This document shows, piece by piece, positions 12,093 through 23,508 of a stretch of DNA of 64,000 nt (position 1 is its first letter; each line of letters starts with the position of its first letter). Below the pieces are notes generated by a model that saw only the letters and a list, made by a program, of their open reading frames with translations, searched no databases and was not told where the DNA came from. Source of the stretch: Pseudovirgaria hyperparasitica (taxonomy: Eukaryota; Ascomycota; Dothideomycetes; Acrospermales; Acrospermaceae); contig NW_022985565.1 of the NCBI RefSeq assembly GCF_010093815.1, forward strand, positions 665,841-729,840, given 5' to 3'. The translations under genes were made by a program, and so were the position numbers.

Positions 12093-14358
12093 ATGTCTAT
12101 TCACTTCCCTGTCAGTCCACGCTTATCTGCCATGCCAGGCCCAGTCATCGTGGTCGATTTGCTGCCGGAATCTCCAGAAGCTATGGTGGCAGCCGCTGCT
12201 GTTCCGCGACAAGCTCCAGCTATGACTATATCATCTTCGCGTCTCCCTTCCTCATCATTATCCGGAGCATCATCATCAACATCATCATCATCACCATCAC
12301 CCGCACCGCCTCGACCTCTGCTTGCTTCCAGTGCGACGCCAGCTCCCTCTTCTCGACTGGAAAAACAACTGCCACGGACGCCACCAGAACTCGAGATTCA
12401 AGAAAAGAACCGGACGCGTCCACGAGCTCGACCAAACGTCACCATCCGAATTCCCAAGCGGGGCTGGCCGAACTCTTCCGCCATGAGCAAGCCAGCGTTG
12501 TTGACAGAGGCCGAATATGAGGCTCTACCACCCTCTATCCAGTAAGTAATCATTTCCACGCTATTACTATTATTATTATCATCATTATTACCACTACGAG
12601 CATTCTCCATGCATTCCAACCATCTGCACCTGCACCTGCACCTGCACCGTTGTCCGTCACTATCACCTCTGGCTCCCGCTCTCGCGTTGCGCCCGCTCTA
12701 CACCAAGTCCGTTCATGGATTCTGCCGTTGCCCCTAGACCTCAAACGAGTCAGCATCTCCGCTTCTGCACCGCATATGTTCGTCGTGTTCCGTGTGTGCT
12801 GGCTAAAATAGCTGCTGCATCACGCCGTTGCAATTGAGCGTCTCTGAGGGGGCTGCGAGATCGTCGCTGCACCCCTTGCAACGTGCCCCTCGCCCGTCCA
12901 GAAAAATTCCCAATCTCCGTCCCTTTGCTGCACCGGAACATTCACTCACGTTCTTCCTGTAGGCGAAAATATTTCTCCTCTCTGGAGCGTTTGAGAATTG
13001 CAGAGCACACCGCTCAACAGCAGCAGCAAACAAAGTCGCGGCCGTTGGCTCGGTTTCCTGGTCCCGTTGTTGTTACAAAAACCTCATCTCCCACCACCAG
13101 CCGACCTCGTCCCTGGACCCAAAGAGGCAATTCACGCGTACGGAAGTCGCACTCATTACAACGAGATTGCACCATCTCCCACGCTGAGGCTCAGTGGTTC
13201 TTGTCTCTTCCTGAAAAAGTCCGTCGTCAACAATTCTCTCGCGAGGAACAAGTCTTGCTAGCTGGCGGCCTGGATACATATTACCTTGATCACCTGAACG
13301 AGAAGTCTGGCCAGCCGGTTACTGCTGTGGAACGACATCACGACTGCGATCTTGACTACGAATCTGATCCACTTTCGGAGAAACGCGGCTGTCTAACCAA
13401 CCGTCACTCTTCCCACTTGCTCCGGAAAGACAGCTTTACCAAAGACAATTCCGAATTGGTGTGTATCGACGCCATGGCCCCATCTCCGGAAGTCATGACC
13501 CAACGGCCTCGCCGCAGCTCCATGCGTCGAACCATGTCGAGCACGAGCGTGACGCTGAGCCCTCTCCGTCAATCTACATCATCGACGCCGTCTGTACAAT
13601 CATCATTTGGTTCGAGACGACCTCTTCTGAGACCTCGCGCACAATCTCACGCCATGCCTGCATTACTGGACACCGGTAGAACTTCAGTGGATGGTCCAGC
13701 AAAACACTATCAGGATCCCGATGCCAGACAGAAACTCAAGACATATCTCGGATCCGCACAGAAATTCGACGAGGCAATTGAGTTTGGCTTTCCGTCGACA
13801 CACACCGAGGAACCAGCTCCAAGCAAGGTAGAAACCGTGTCGAGTGGTCTAGTCAGCTACGATGTTGCCAATTTTCTACGCGATGAGGTTCTATCCTGCA
13901 TGGAATCTTACGCTGGCGACCAGTCAGACCGCGCATCAGCAAGAAGCGAAGCAGATACGGAAGGAGACCTTGACAGCCCTGTTACACCTTCCGATTTTGC
14001 CCATCTTGGATTCCGTCATGGCGGGCGATCCAACTTTTCCTCCCTCGATTCAAGTGGGCTTCCACCGTCATGGCCCAATCTAAAGCCATACCCGCAAGAT
14101 GCTCAGCAGGATCTATTTTCGGGAGCGCGCGAGATGACTCTACGAATGACGCTCACTAGACCGGATCTACGTGCGAACGAAGAAGAATTATACGGGTGGC
14201 GATACTCGTCGCAAGCCCCATCCAAAGATCCTCTGGCGCTCGAGGCACTCCCTGCCTTTACCAGTGACGTGGACGGGTCTCACAGCCCTTTCTCCAACAA
14301 CAGCCCGCGATCAAGCCTAATCGGACGGCTTTTTGGCAAAATCAAGAAGAAGACGTGA
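12093..14358 (+). CDS. Conserved-looking fungal protein of unknown function
   Basis: Two exons (12093-12541, 12963-14358) give 614 residues. The splice joins ALPPSIQ to RKYFSSLERLRIAE, a segment that looks like a folded conserved helix, with a second block AEAQWFLSLPEKVRRQQF soon after. The rest is Ser/Pro-rich and low in complexity, with a basic patch RRSSMRRTMSS and a basic tail RLFGKIKKKT. No catalytic motif, membrane segment or signal peptide is seen. An ATG at 12132 (MPGPVIVVDLLPES) is an alternative start; I kept the first ATG. The 421-base intron is unusually long for this window, where most introns are below 100 bases, so an unseen small exon inside it is possible. The function is not known to me. 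Confidence 0.7.
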
Positions 14359-16552
14359 CACATCTTCCATCAAAAAGTTCCGCAGCCGTTCCTTCAACCT
14401 ACTACTTTAATTCTCTGTATGTTTTCATTGGACTTTAATTGTATTTTCTCGTGTTCCTAGTCATTAGCACGGCGTCGTAGGGATTTGTTGTTGTCTCTCG
14501 GGAGCTTTCCCCAAGTTGTTTGTCCTTGAGTATGCAAGGGCATGTCGCGCCGAGTGCGACCTAGCGATGTTTCAGATGGGCAAAGGGATCTGAATTTGGA
14601 ACCTAGATCTGTGCGCGTTTTCTACTTCTAGACGGGAGCGGCGCGAACAAGCGCGATGGCGATCAGCAGAGCCTGTAACAGAATGGGTGCGCTTCTGCGC
14701 ACGGGAGGAAAGTTCGTAGTTGAAAATTGTATATTCGCCTACTCCTGATACGAACGGAGACGGACATGAGTGTGTCAAAAGCTATTAATGATTACGTATG
14801 AATGGGGATCTCTGGAACGGACCAGTGGTGAAGTTGAAGACCAACATCTCTGGCGAGTCGTCTGGTCAGCCCCCTCATCCTGCCGCACATCGCAAGAGGC
14901 AAATCCCGCAAGACTGTGTCGGCTTAGTCGAGTAATTATGGAGTCTGGATGGACAAGACATAACGAGGCGTGGAACTGTTTATCGCGTCACTCTACAACA
15001 CTACTGCGTAATACACACGCGCAACTCCTTCCGTCTCCGTGCATTGTGCAGATTCAGCCCTGAAAATATGTCCTAACAATGCATATAAGACGATCACAAC
15101 TCCTCTCCTTGCAGGTCGGCGCGCGCTAACTTGGCTAACTTACCAACATACAGTCTCGAAAAGCGGGCTATCTACTTAGAGAGGAGGTCAAGGAGGCTCG
15201 TGAAACGCGCCTTGGCGCCACCTCTTTCGTGCCGACAGCCCTAGGTGGTTAGATTATGCTGGCGCTGGGTCCTGGCGTATGCATTTGAGGATATGAGGGG
15301 CTTGGATGTGGACGCTCACTCACCGCCTTTGGATGGGCGGCTCTTGGATTCGATTCCGAATTTCAGTACGGTACAGTGATTAGTAGGACCGTGTCATGGA
15401 TGAATGCTACTTGCTACTTGCATGGGAAGCTTAGGTGGGAGGATATCACCGTTTGAGGTCGTGCAAAGAAGGCATTATGTCCGCATTGGTATCGGTGTCC
15501 GTCATCAGCAGATCTCGCACCACCATTGAGCATATGAGTAATATCTCTCTCTCGCTCTCTCTCCTATCTTCTCTCCCTCTCCCTAGACCCCGTGAACCAA
15601 GGGAGTGGACCTTGTCCAGTCATTCAGGGATATCACGTCGAGATAAAGTGGACTCGTGCCTGACCCTCAATTGAGCCCTGGACTATTACTGCCTTGCAAG
15701 TCTCTCATTGGCTGTCAACGTTCAGACTGCCCCTGTAAATCTGGCACACTCTGGCGCGCGCAATACATTGGCATGTCACGTGAGGCTTGATATGAAGATA
15801 TTCAACCAATCAGACCCACAACCTGGACGGGTGACGCTAGCACAACCCAGAGAGCGCTGATAGGCTTAACTGATAATGGAATAGCGTGAAGCACTGCTCT
15901 CCTGGCGATATGAAGACTATTACCACTCAGAGCGGGTGACGAGATCAGTGGAGCCATCAGAGCTCTTCTCCTCGCCCACGTCTCCTCGAGGACCTCGTCG
16001 TCGACCTCATCATCAATTGTGCGAGGCCTCTGTCTCGGCTATTCTGTTCTATTCCTGTTCTCTTTGCTTTCCTCTTATTGAGCCCGACGACCTGGACGAC
16101 TACTCCGATCCTGGCCCTTAACAAGACACTGCAGATCCACTCCTTTGCAGCACTTGCATCATTCCGGACTGAGCATCAGGTAACACTGGACCTTTTCATG
16201 TCATCTCTGCACCTTCGACCATGAGGTTGTAGGCTCGACATTGAATTGTTCATTGTTTCTTCTGTTTGCTTTCTACCACTATCATTAAAGATCATTTGCG
16301 AGAAGAGGGAAACATACGCTCACTAGCAACCTTTTGACGCTATATACACAATTATATACTAAAGACAGACGTCCTTCGACATACTCAAGTCGACATACAC
16401 CTTCGCTCTCTCAGCTTGGAATCGCTGGTCGGTTTCATACACACTCTCTTGATCGGATATCGTCTACGATCCGAGTACATTTACGCCACTACACTCCGCT
16501 ATAATACTGTAACTATCTACCGGCAGAAAAAGCAAAGACTTCACATATCAAT
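14359..16552. other. Intergenic spacer upstream of the MFS gene
   Basis: No gene is supported. A short CT-rich run (about 15543-15585) and a long C/T-rich stretch from about 15950 to 16550 suggest an extended promoter/leader for the transporter that follows. Frames of up to 97 codons here have no recognisable features. Confidence 0.45.
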
Positions 16553-18214
16553 ATGCTTGGATTTCACAGACGGCAGCGAAGCCTGATACCCGTCAAAGAG
16601 CTCGCGCGGTATGACAAATTGGACCTAAAGATCGAAGAGGAGGAGGAGATGGAGATGGAGCTTAACGAGATCGAGAATGAGTTGCTGGGTGGCCAGAGGA
16701 TGAACAAGCACAGGCAGCTATTGGTCATATATGTGGTCTTTCTTGCAGAGGCGTAAGTTCTCTTACTTAGTATGCTGAGTTGTGACATTAACAGAAGACT
16801 AACATCCAATAGCATCATGTCCTCGAGCCTACAACCGCAGTTGAAGATGCTCATCGAGTCCGACGACTTCTGTGGTAACCTCTCCTCTTCTTATCTCCGC
16901 TCAATTCTCGACTGTGCATATTTCTTTGGTGGTACTGCTGGTATATTTTGGGGGTTCCTTTCAGATCGAATCGGCCGTCGCCCAGTTGCGATTGGTGGTC
17001 TTGTTGGCATGACATTCTGCTGCATTGTCATGGGGCTGGCAAACGATCTTGTCTCTTGCGCCGCTGTACGCTTCATGGCTGGTCTCGTCAGCTCTTCAGT
17101 CCTCGTCGTAGCCCTGACTATGATCTCGGACCTCAGCCTGAACCCCAAGGAACGAGCGAAGAATGTCGCAAGACTACCAATCGTTGCGGCCGTAGGGAGC
17201 TTTGGGCCGGTCGTACAAGGCATGGTTGCAAAGAGCGTCGAGCACAGCGGGAGTATATGGCAGCGCTTCCCCACTCTGAGTGGCCAGATCGCATGTGGAA
17301 CGGCGGTACTCGCCATCACCATATTCGCCTGCCTCACTCTCCAAGAAACCCTCCCTAAGCAGAAGCAACAAATCGACGTCAACGAGCTTGACTGCGAGAA
17401 GGCCGCTTTCCTCGGTCAAGAAAGCGACTCCGAAAGCGATACTGCCTCCGTCCGCATCGTCGAATCCGACATCCCAACCGCAGCCCCGATCTCCATGAAC
17501 CAATTCCTCAGCGCTCCCTCGCTCATCAGTCTTCTCTCCTCCTACTCCATTCTCTCCCTGCACAGCTCCACCTTTGACGTCCTCCTCCCACACCTCGGCC
17601 ACTCTTCCTCACAGCACGGCGGCATGGGCATGCCATGCACCTACCTCGGCGCCATCGTGCTCGTCGCCCGTGCCGTCGCCGGCATCGCCCTCACATACAC
17701 AATTCCCCTCCTCGTCCGCAAATCAGGCCTCCTAGCCCCCTACCGTCGCGCAAGCATGTGCTTTCCACTTCTCTACATCCTGATTCCCGCACTTGCTTCC
17801 CTCGCTGCCTCACACACCTCGCTCGTCGCCCTGCTCAGCATCGGCGGCCTGCTCGTCAAACACCTCCTCGCCGGCGGCGCCAGCGTCCTCGTCTCTTTGC
17901 TGATGCTCAACGCCGCGCCCGACGCGTTCAGCGCCGGCACCGTCGTTGGTCTGATGCATGTGGCAGGCTTGTTCCGCGCCCTGGCGGTTGCGGTTGCGGG
18001 TGCAGTGTTCTTTGTTAGCGATGAGTATAGTGTGTTTGGCGCAAATATGGCGCTGTGGGTGGTGCTTGCGGTGCTGGGCACGGTGGGTGCTGGAGCGGCG
18101 TGGGTGGTTCGGGATGGGATGAGGGTCGAGGAGGACTTGGGGAGTGAGGTGCTGCGGTGGGAGGAGGTCTGGGAGGCGAAGGCGGACGGTGGATATGAGG
18201 GTGATGAGATATAG
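16553..18214 (+). CDS. Major facilitator superfamily transporter, about 12 TM segments
   Basis: Two exons (16553-16752, 16813-18214) give 533 residues. The splice falls inside the first membrane segment (LLVIYVVFLAEA joined to IMSSSLQPQ). The MFS motif A is clear in the loop after TM2 (GFLSDRIGRRP, about residues 112-122). A hydrophilic central loop of about 60 residues separates two bundles. The N terminus has a very acidic stretch (EEEEEMEMELNEIE). The substrate cannot be told from sequence; general shape and motif A place it among drug/H+ antiporter-like fungal MFS proteins. No biosynthetic genes lie nearby, so a link to a metabolite cluster is not supported. Confidence 0.85.
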
Positions 18215-18655
18215 GTCGTTCAATATGTTATGACTGAACCGGAGGAAGAGGTCATGGGTTATGAATATTTTTTGCGACATGTACGGTGGATTGACATGGC
18301 ATGGCATATTGCGTTTATCTTTTTTTTTGTCATAACATGTTGTACGACTTCTTGGGGGATGGTGGTGGTCCTGGTCGTAGTCGTAGTCGTAGTCGTGGAT
18401 ATTGACACTCTTATACACGCATACACACACACTATCTCTCTCTCTCTCTGTCTCTGTCTCTGTCCGTGTACTCTACTCTATATAGCTAACTCGCATCTGA
18501 CGGCGAACGCCGGATATGGCTGTCTCAAATTGAGTTTTTTTTCTTTTTGGTAATTTTAGTATTTCTGCTAGGTTTTGATGAGATTGATAGGATCGTAGTT
18601 GTAGCCTGGCCTAGCATAGCATAGACACCTGCACTCATCCGTTCGTTCATTCATT

Positions 18656-18725
18656 CATTTAGTCATTCAGTCATTCAGTCATTCAGTCATTCAGTCATTC
18701 ATTCAGTCATTCATTCAGTCATTTA
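18656..18725. repeat. (CATTCAGT)n octamer array, left copy
   Basis: About seven to eight units of CATTCAGT with some units shortened to CATT. The same octamer returns at 19,177, on the far side of the GATA array. Confidence 0.9.
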
Positions 18726-18916
18726 CTTTGTTGTGTTCTGTGTGTGTATACATGTACGGGGGAGTGGATGTAGGGGGGTGGATGTACATCCGGCGTCAGA
18801 GGTATAAATATGGAGTTGTGGAGTTATTAATATGTATGTGTACTTGGTGGTTGAAGTGTTGGACTTGGGATCATAGCAGGTATATACAGATAGATGGATA
18901 GATAGGTGGGTAGATA

Positions 18917-18917
18917 T

Positions 18918-19007
<90 letters not shown>

Positions 19008-19017
19008 NNNNNNNNNN

Positions 19018-19107
<90 letters not shown>

Positions 19108-19140
19108 GGGTAGATAGATGGGTAGATAGATAGATAGGTG
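18917..19140. repeat. (GATA)n tetranucleotide microsatellite with assembly gap
   Basis: A long, nearly pure GATA array broken only by ten Ns at 19008-19017. The gap sits inside the pure repeat, so the true array length is unknown. The right edge shows GGTA and GATGG interruptions. Confidence 0.95.
19008..19017. other. Assembly gap (10 N)
   Basis: Ten undetermined bases within the GATA microsatellite. The number is probably a placeholder rather than a measured length. Confidence 0.98.
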
Positions 19141-19176
19141 GGTATATAGATAGATGGATGGGTAGATGGATGGTCG

Positions 19177-19345
19177 GTCAGTCAGTCAGTCATTCAGTCA
19201 TTCAGTCATTCAGTCATTCAGTCATTCAGTCATTCAGTCATCCAGTCATTCAGTCATCCAGTCATTCAGTCATCCAGTCATTCAGTCATCCAGTCATTCA
19301 GTCATCCAGTCATTCAGTCATTCAGTCATCCAGTCATTCAGTCAT
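19177..19345. repeat. (CATTCAGT/CATCCAGT)n octamer array, right copy
   Basis: About 20 octamers. The first third is uniform CATTCAGT, then CATTCAGT alternates with CATCCAGT, a 16-base higher-order unit. It stays open in all three forward frames, which explains the SHSVIQ repeat reading frames. Confidence 0.9.
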
Positions 19346-20713
19346 ATCAGTAATACCAGACATACCACAAAAAATAGTAATGCCTGGTCTATGCATACGC
19401 TACAAGACAGACGTATTCCTCTACTTGGTTCCTAACTTGATTAGATTATTTAGGAAGAAGAAGAAGGAGAAGTGCTTGCTGTGCTATGTTCTATGAGCTG
19501 TTGCTGCGGTGTTGACTGGCTGTTTTGATAGAGTTGGGATAATGAGTGGTGGCTATGCGTGTAAGGAGTCGTTTTTGTTAGGGATATGATTGGGTGGTTG
19601 GTGTGGAGGAAGGACGCCGTGCCATGCTATGTAGTCTACTCGTCAGTGTGATGGCTGGTGATTCGGATAATGTGAATTTGAACAAGACTAGGAATAATCG
19701 TAATGACGATAACAGTAGTACTAACAGGGCAACAGTAGAAGGACTAGTGTATGTCGGTTTAGATAATCGTTCGATTAGTATATTCGGAGAATCAATTATA
19801 TTATTGCTAGACTAGAGTATATAGTAATCTTAGCACTCGAAGGTGTTAGTATATACTTATACATACATTAGAAGAATAAAGATGTATAAGAATATTTTCT
19901 CAAGCTTAAGTAGAAAGCCTAAGGCCTAAGTTTTATAAAGAATTCTTCTTCTATATAGATCTATAAGATTATATATAGTTTCGTATATGCCATAGAAGTA
20001 GAGATAAAAGAGGACTTAGAACTTAGAGGGGCGTCTCCATCCATATGCACACTAAGATTATCAGGTTCTGCCTAGGTACGGAAGAATGCGCTATTTACTA
20101 GGTGCAGCTAATTAGAGCTCGAGCTCCCCTGAAAGTTTAATCACGACCGTTTAAATGATGCATGCCTCTAGCCCCGCGGCGAGAGGCGAGCAGCGGTAAC
20201 GCAAGATCAGGGACTGGGAACTGGGAACTGGGGTGAAGTGATAGAGAGTAAATATGGAGCTGTGGTATAGGCATCTATATTGAAAATAAGAAGGATCTTA
20301 TACTGGACCGAGGGGTTCTGTCAGACAAAAAGTAAACAGTGCAGGTTCGGCAGCGTGATTCACGTGTCTGTCCGGGGTAACGCGTGTTTACATGTCATCC
20401 CTGTCACTCTCGCATCTGAAACCGCAGCGCAAAGTAAGGTGGGACGGGCAAACATCTCCCACCCCAAGACCCCAAGGGCGTGCATCGTTCCTCCCCTTTC
20501 TATCTGCGCCTTCCCTTGTTGACGCTGAAAGCTCCTCCTTTTCTCGTTGTTTACCTACCTGCACATCACTCCACTCTTGCTGTAGTCACTGTCGCCAATT
20601 CACTCTACTTTTCCGATCTCACTTCACCCCCGCTATCAGCTTATACGGCTGTTCGCCTCCTCTATCCAAAGCCATCGCTTGTCCTTGCTCAAGCTATCGA
20701 CGCATAATTCAAG

Positions 20714-22418
20714 ATGACTATCGCTGGAAAGTACCAGAGGTTTCTGAACAGCCCTTCGGCGGACGCGCTGTCAGACAAGGCCTCGCTCAACTACATCACG
20801 ACCCTCACGACAATAAATGAGCCGCTGCCAATCCTGAAGCACTTCGTCGGCCAGAGCAAGCTTTTGGAGAAGAAGAGCGAGAAGTTTCTTAGCACAATCG
20901 ACAGCGGTAGTGCCCTTTGCGCCGATGTCGAGACCACCATCGAGTTCAAGAACGGTGGTGGCGCGTACTTACCTGGACTAGACGATAATTTCTTGTCTGA
21001 CCGCGTCGCAACATTCCCAGTGGTAAGTCGGTATTCGCCAATGTCGTGACGAATGCTGACAGGTTTTATCATAGGTTCACATCGTACACTTTGACGAGCA
21101 ACAGAAGATCACCCAGATCCGTCAGTACTGGGACCAGGGAGCGCTGCTGAAGCAGATTGAGATTATTGGTGCCCGTGGAAAGAATTGGCCTATCAAGGAA
21201 AGCAAAGATCAGATCAAGTTGATTGCGAACAGCGCTTCCCTCACACCCCAGGCTTTAATTGACAACTCGCGTCCCTCTACGAGCTCCTCCGATGCCATGA
21301 GCAATTCACAAAGACCTACCTCGAGCAGGAGCGCCACGAGAGGTGATCCTCATGCTAGTTTGAACCTCTTTGCACCCCGCGAGGTCATTGAAGAGGAGGA
21401 CATACCCGCTGGTCCTGGCTACGCAACGCGCCAGTCTGCCAAACCAGAAGATCGTGATCTTGGCGAGCTATTCGTTGGTGAACAGTCTGCTGCCACTGCT
21501 CAGAGCACGGCTTCGTCCAGAAAGAGCAGCAAGGCCGGCGCTGGCAAGAAATTCGTGGCCAACCGTATGTTCGACGTGGATGATGACACTCCCGCCGACT
21601 CTCCGCAGAAGACTTCAATCAAGACCGAGGCGAAGAGATATGATCACTTCGAGTTTGGTGATGGCGAGGAAGCTGGTGGTGCTCCACCTACGCGTTCTAT
21701 GATCAGCCAGCAACACAACAAGAAGCATCAGTCCCAGTGGGGTTTTGAGGATTTTGCTACGCCACAAAAGGCCGGCAACAAGATTCAACCGCAGCAGGAG
21801 CGCCACTTTGGCTGGAGTGATGATGAGGAGGAGTCTCCTGTCAAGCGCCCGGTCGTACACCAGCCTCGCGCCAATCTAAAGGCTCAATTTGAGTTTCAGG
21901 ACGACAGCACTCCAGAAGGCAACAAGAAACCTGTGTCAAACAAGGGGAAGGTTGCCAATGCCGGCATGGGCTTGTACAAGGACCACATTCTCGGGGAGGA
22001 TGAAATCACGCCCAACGCGAAGAAGCCCCTTGAAAATGTAACTGCTCAGTACAACAACGAGAATCGCAGGAAGGACTTTGGTAGCCAGTTCGAGATGAAG
22101 GATGCCAGCCCGGCAGCATCTCAACAGAGCACCGTGGATCAGAGGCCCATGGGTCAAATGGGCCAGACCCGTAAGAACGTACTGGAAAGCGGCATGAATG
22201 CTGGCTGGTCTCTATACGACGAAACTCCAAAATCACAGAGCAAGGAGAACCAGCCTCGCAAGATCTATAACACTGCTGGCAATGGCATGGGAGGTCGTAA
22301 AGACGCACAGCAGTGGAACATTGGCGATGACGGTGGTGAAGCGATGCCCATTCGTGGCAAGCAGCATTCACAGGCTCAGGCTAACAAGCAAACAGAGAAG
22401 AGCTTCTGGGACTTCTAG
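20714..22418 (+). CDS. NTF2-like domain protein with aromatic/acidic repeat tail
   Basis: Two exons (20714-21022, 21075-22418) give 550 residues. Residues about 8-150 look like an NTF2-like fold (NYITTLTTINEPLPILKHF, DNFLSDRVATFPVV, HIVHFDEQQKITQIRQYWDQ), rejoined exactly by the intron. The remaining 380 residues are hydrophilic and probably disordered, yet carry recurring short units in which aromatic residues sit in an acidic patch followed by TP or SP: HFEFGDG, QWGFEDFATPQK, HFGWSDDEEESPVK, QFEFQDDSTPE, QFEMKDASPA, GWSLYDETPK, QWNIGDDGG and the terminal SFWDF. The protein family seems to be fungal; I do not know a proven function. RNA or ribosome association would fit an NTF2-like/G3BP-type architecture, but no RRM is present, so this is only a guess. 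Confidence 0.8.
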
Positions 22419-23508
22419 ACGATGTACGACATGTATGCCGAGTGAGCGAGCGAGCGATTTTGGACACGCTTTCCTTCTCTTGTTGAATATTGACGGTATC
22501 TGCACGCTGTTACGACTCGAAGCGAGCATGACCTGAACGGTCTTCCTTACGATAATAGCCTTCATTAGAAAGCCTGACGATCATTCTTGTATCCTTTTCT
22601 TTCGTGTAATTTGTCTCCTTATCGTAGGTGGCGTAGCACTGCTCGGGCGCTGGAGAATGAACAAAAAGTCATTGCTCCATTCGTATATCAAAATGAGACT
22701 GGTTTCCTGTACCTGCAGAAATCTGTTGTGACACTTTGGCTGTAATATTCAGACCCGCTCCTATCCAAATATGGCCATCCTTGTACACGGTGCATGGAAA
22801 GGGGTTTTGGCTGCCGTGATCGGCTGTGTATTCGTATTACGACGCACCAAAAACTTGTCGTCATGAGAGCGTTTGGAGAGAGGGGGGGGGCATATATTGG
22901 CGTGCATACTTTGTATTCGATGTATGGCAACTCTTCTACTGTAATACCTATACTTGCTTGTATGTGCTTGCATCTCGTCGTGAAGTTTTATTGTATCATG
23001 AACGTGCTTTGAAAGCTATCTCTGCTCCAATAAACTATGTATGGATGGTGCAGACTATAATTTCAAGGAGTTGCAACTTCCTGGTACGTGCGCCTGGCCT
23101 AACCAGGCCTAAGCACCCGTTGCGTCGCTGTCGGGCTGGGCTGGGGCTTGGTCTCCTCCATCTTCGACATCACTGCATCTTCGCCGTCCATGGACAGCAT
23201 TACACTCTCAGCCAAGCATCTTTCGTGGACTTTAGCGCGCTGATTACACCTCATTTCTTGTGGACTTTCTTTATTCCAATCTCTATATACCCGACGCTGC
23301 GTAGTCGGCTTGACGCCTAACCGAGAGGTCTCCTATACAATTATCCGTCTGCACCTCGACATTCTGCGGGCTCCCTCGGCGGGGCATTCATTCTACTGGT
23401 CTTTGCTCTCGGTTCGATTGTCAGAAACGCAACACGAACGGACATTTCAAATCTCGGCAGCGACATCCCACATCCCAGCTCTCGCTCAACGAATCCATTT
23501 CAGGCATC
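22419..23508. other. Intergenic spacer between the NTF2-like gene and SLA1
   Basis: No gene is supported. A G-run lies at about 22880-22888, a short inverted repeat CCTGG/CCAGG near 23083-23099, and a C/T-rich leader precedes SLA1. Frames of up to 164 codons (22826-23320) have no recognisable features. Confidence 0.45.

Larger units (their letters stand above)
18215..20713. other. Repeat-rich spacer with an assembly gap
   Basis: It contains a GTCGTA hexamer run (about 18370-18395), CT repeats (18435-18465), two octamer arrays and a GATA array with a gap. At 19800-20030 lies an AT-rich stretch. From about 20400 the DNA becomes C/T-rich and is probably the leader of the NTF2-like gene. No gene is supported. 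Confidence 0.6.

Noticed and set aside
16553-18214. Secondary-metabolite cluster around the MFS transporters
   Set aside because: No synthase, oxidase or cluster regulator lies near either transporter in this window.
19158-19496. SHSVIQ repeat protein
   Set aside because: An octamer array is open in all three frames; there is no promoter-like start, domain or splice continuity.
23083-23099. CCTGG/CCAGG hairpin
   Set aside because: A five-base stem is expected by chance and has no supporting context.
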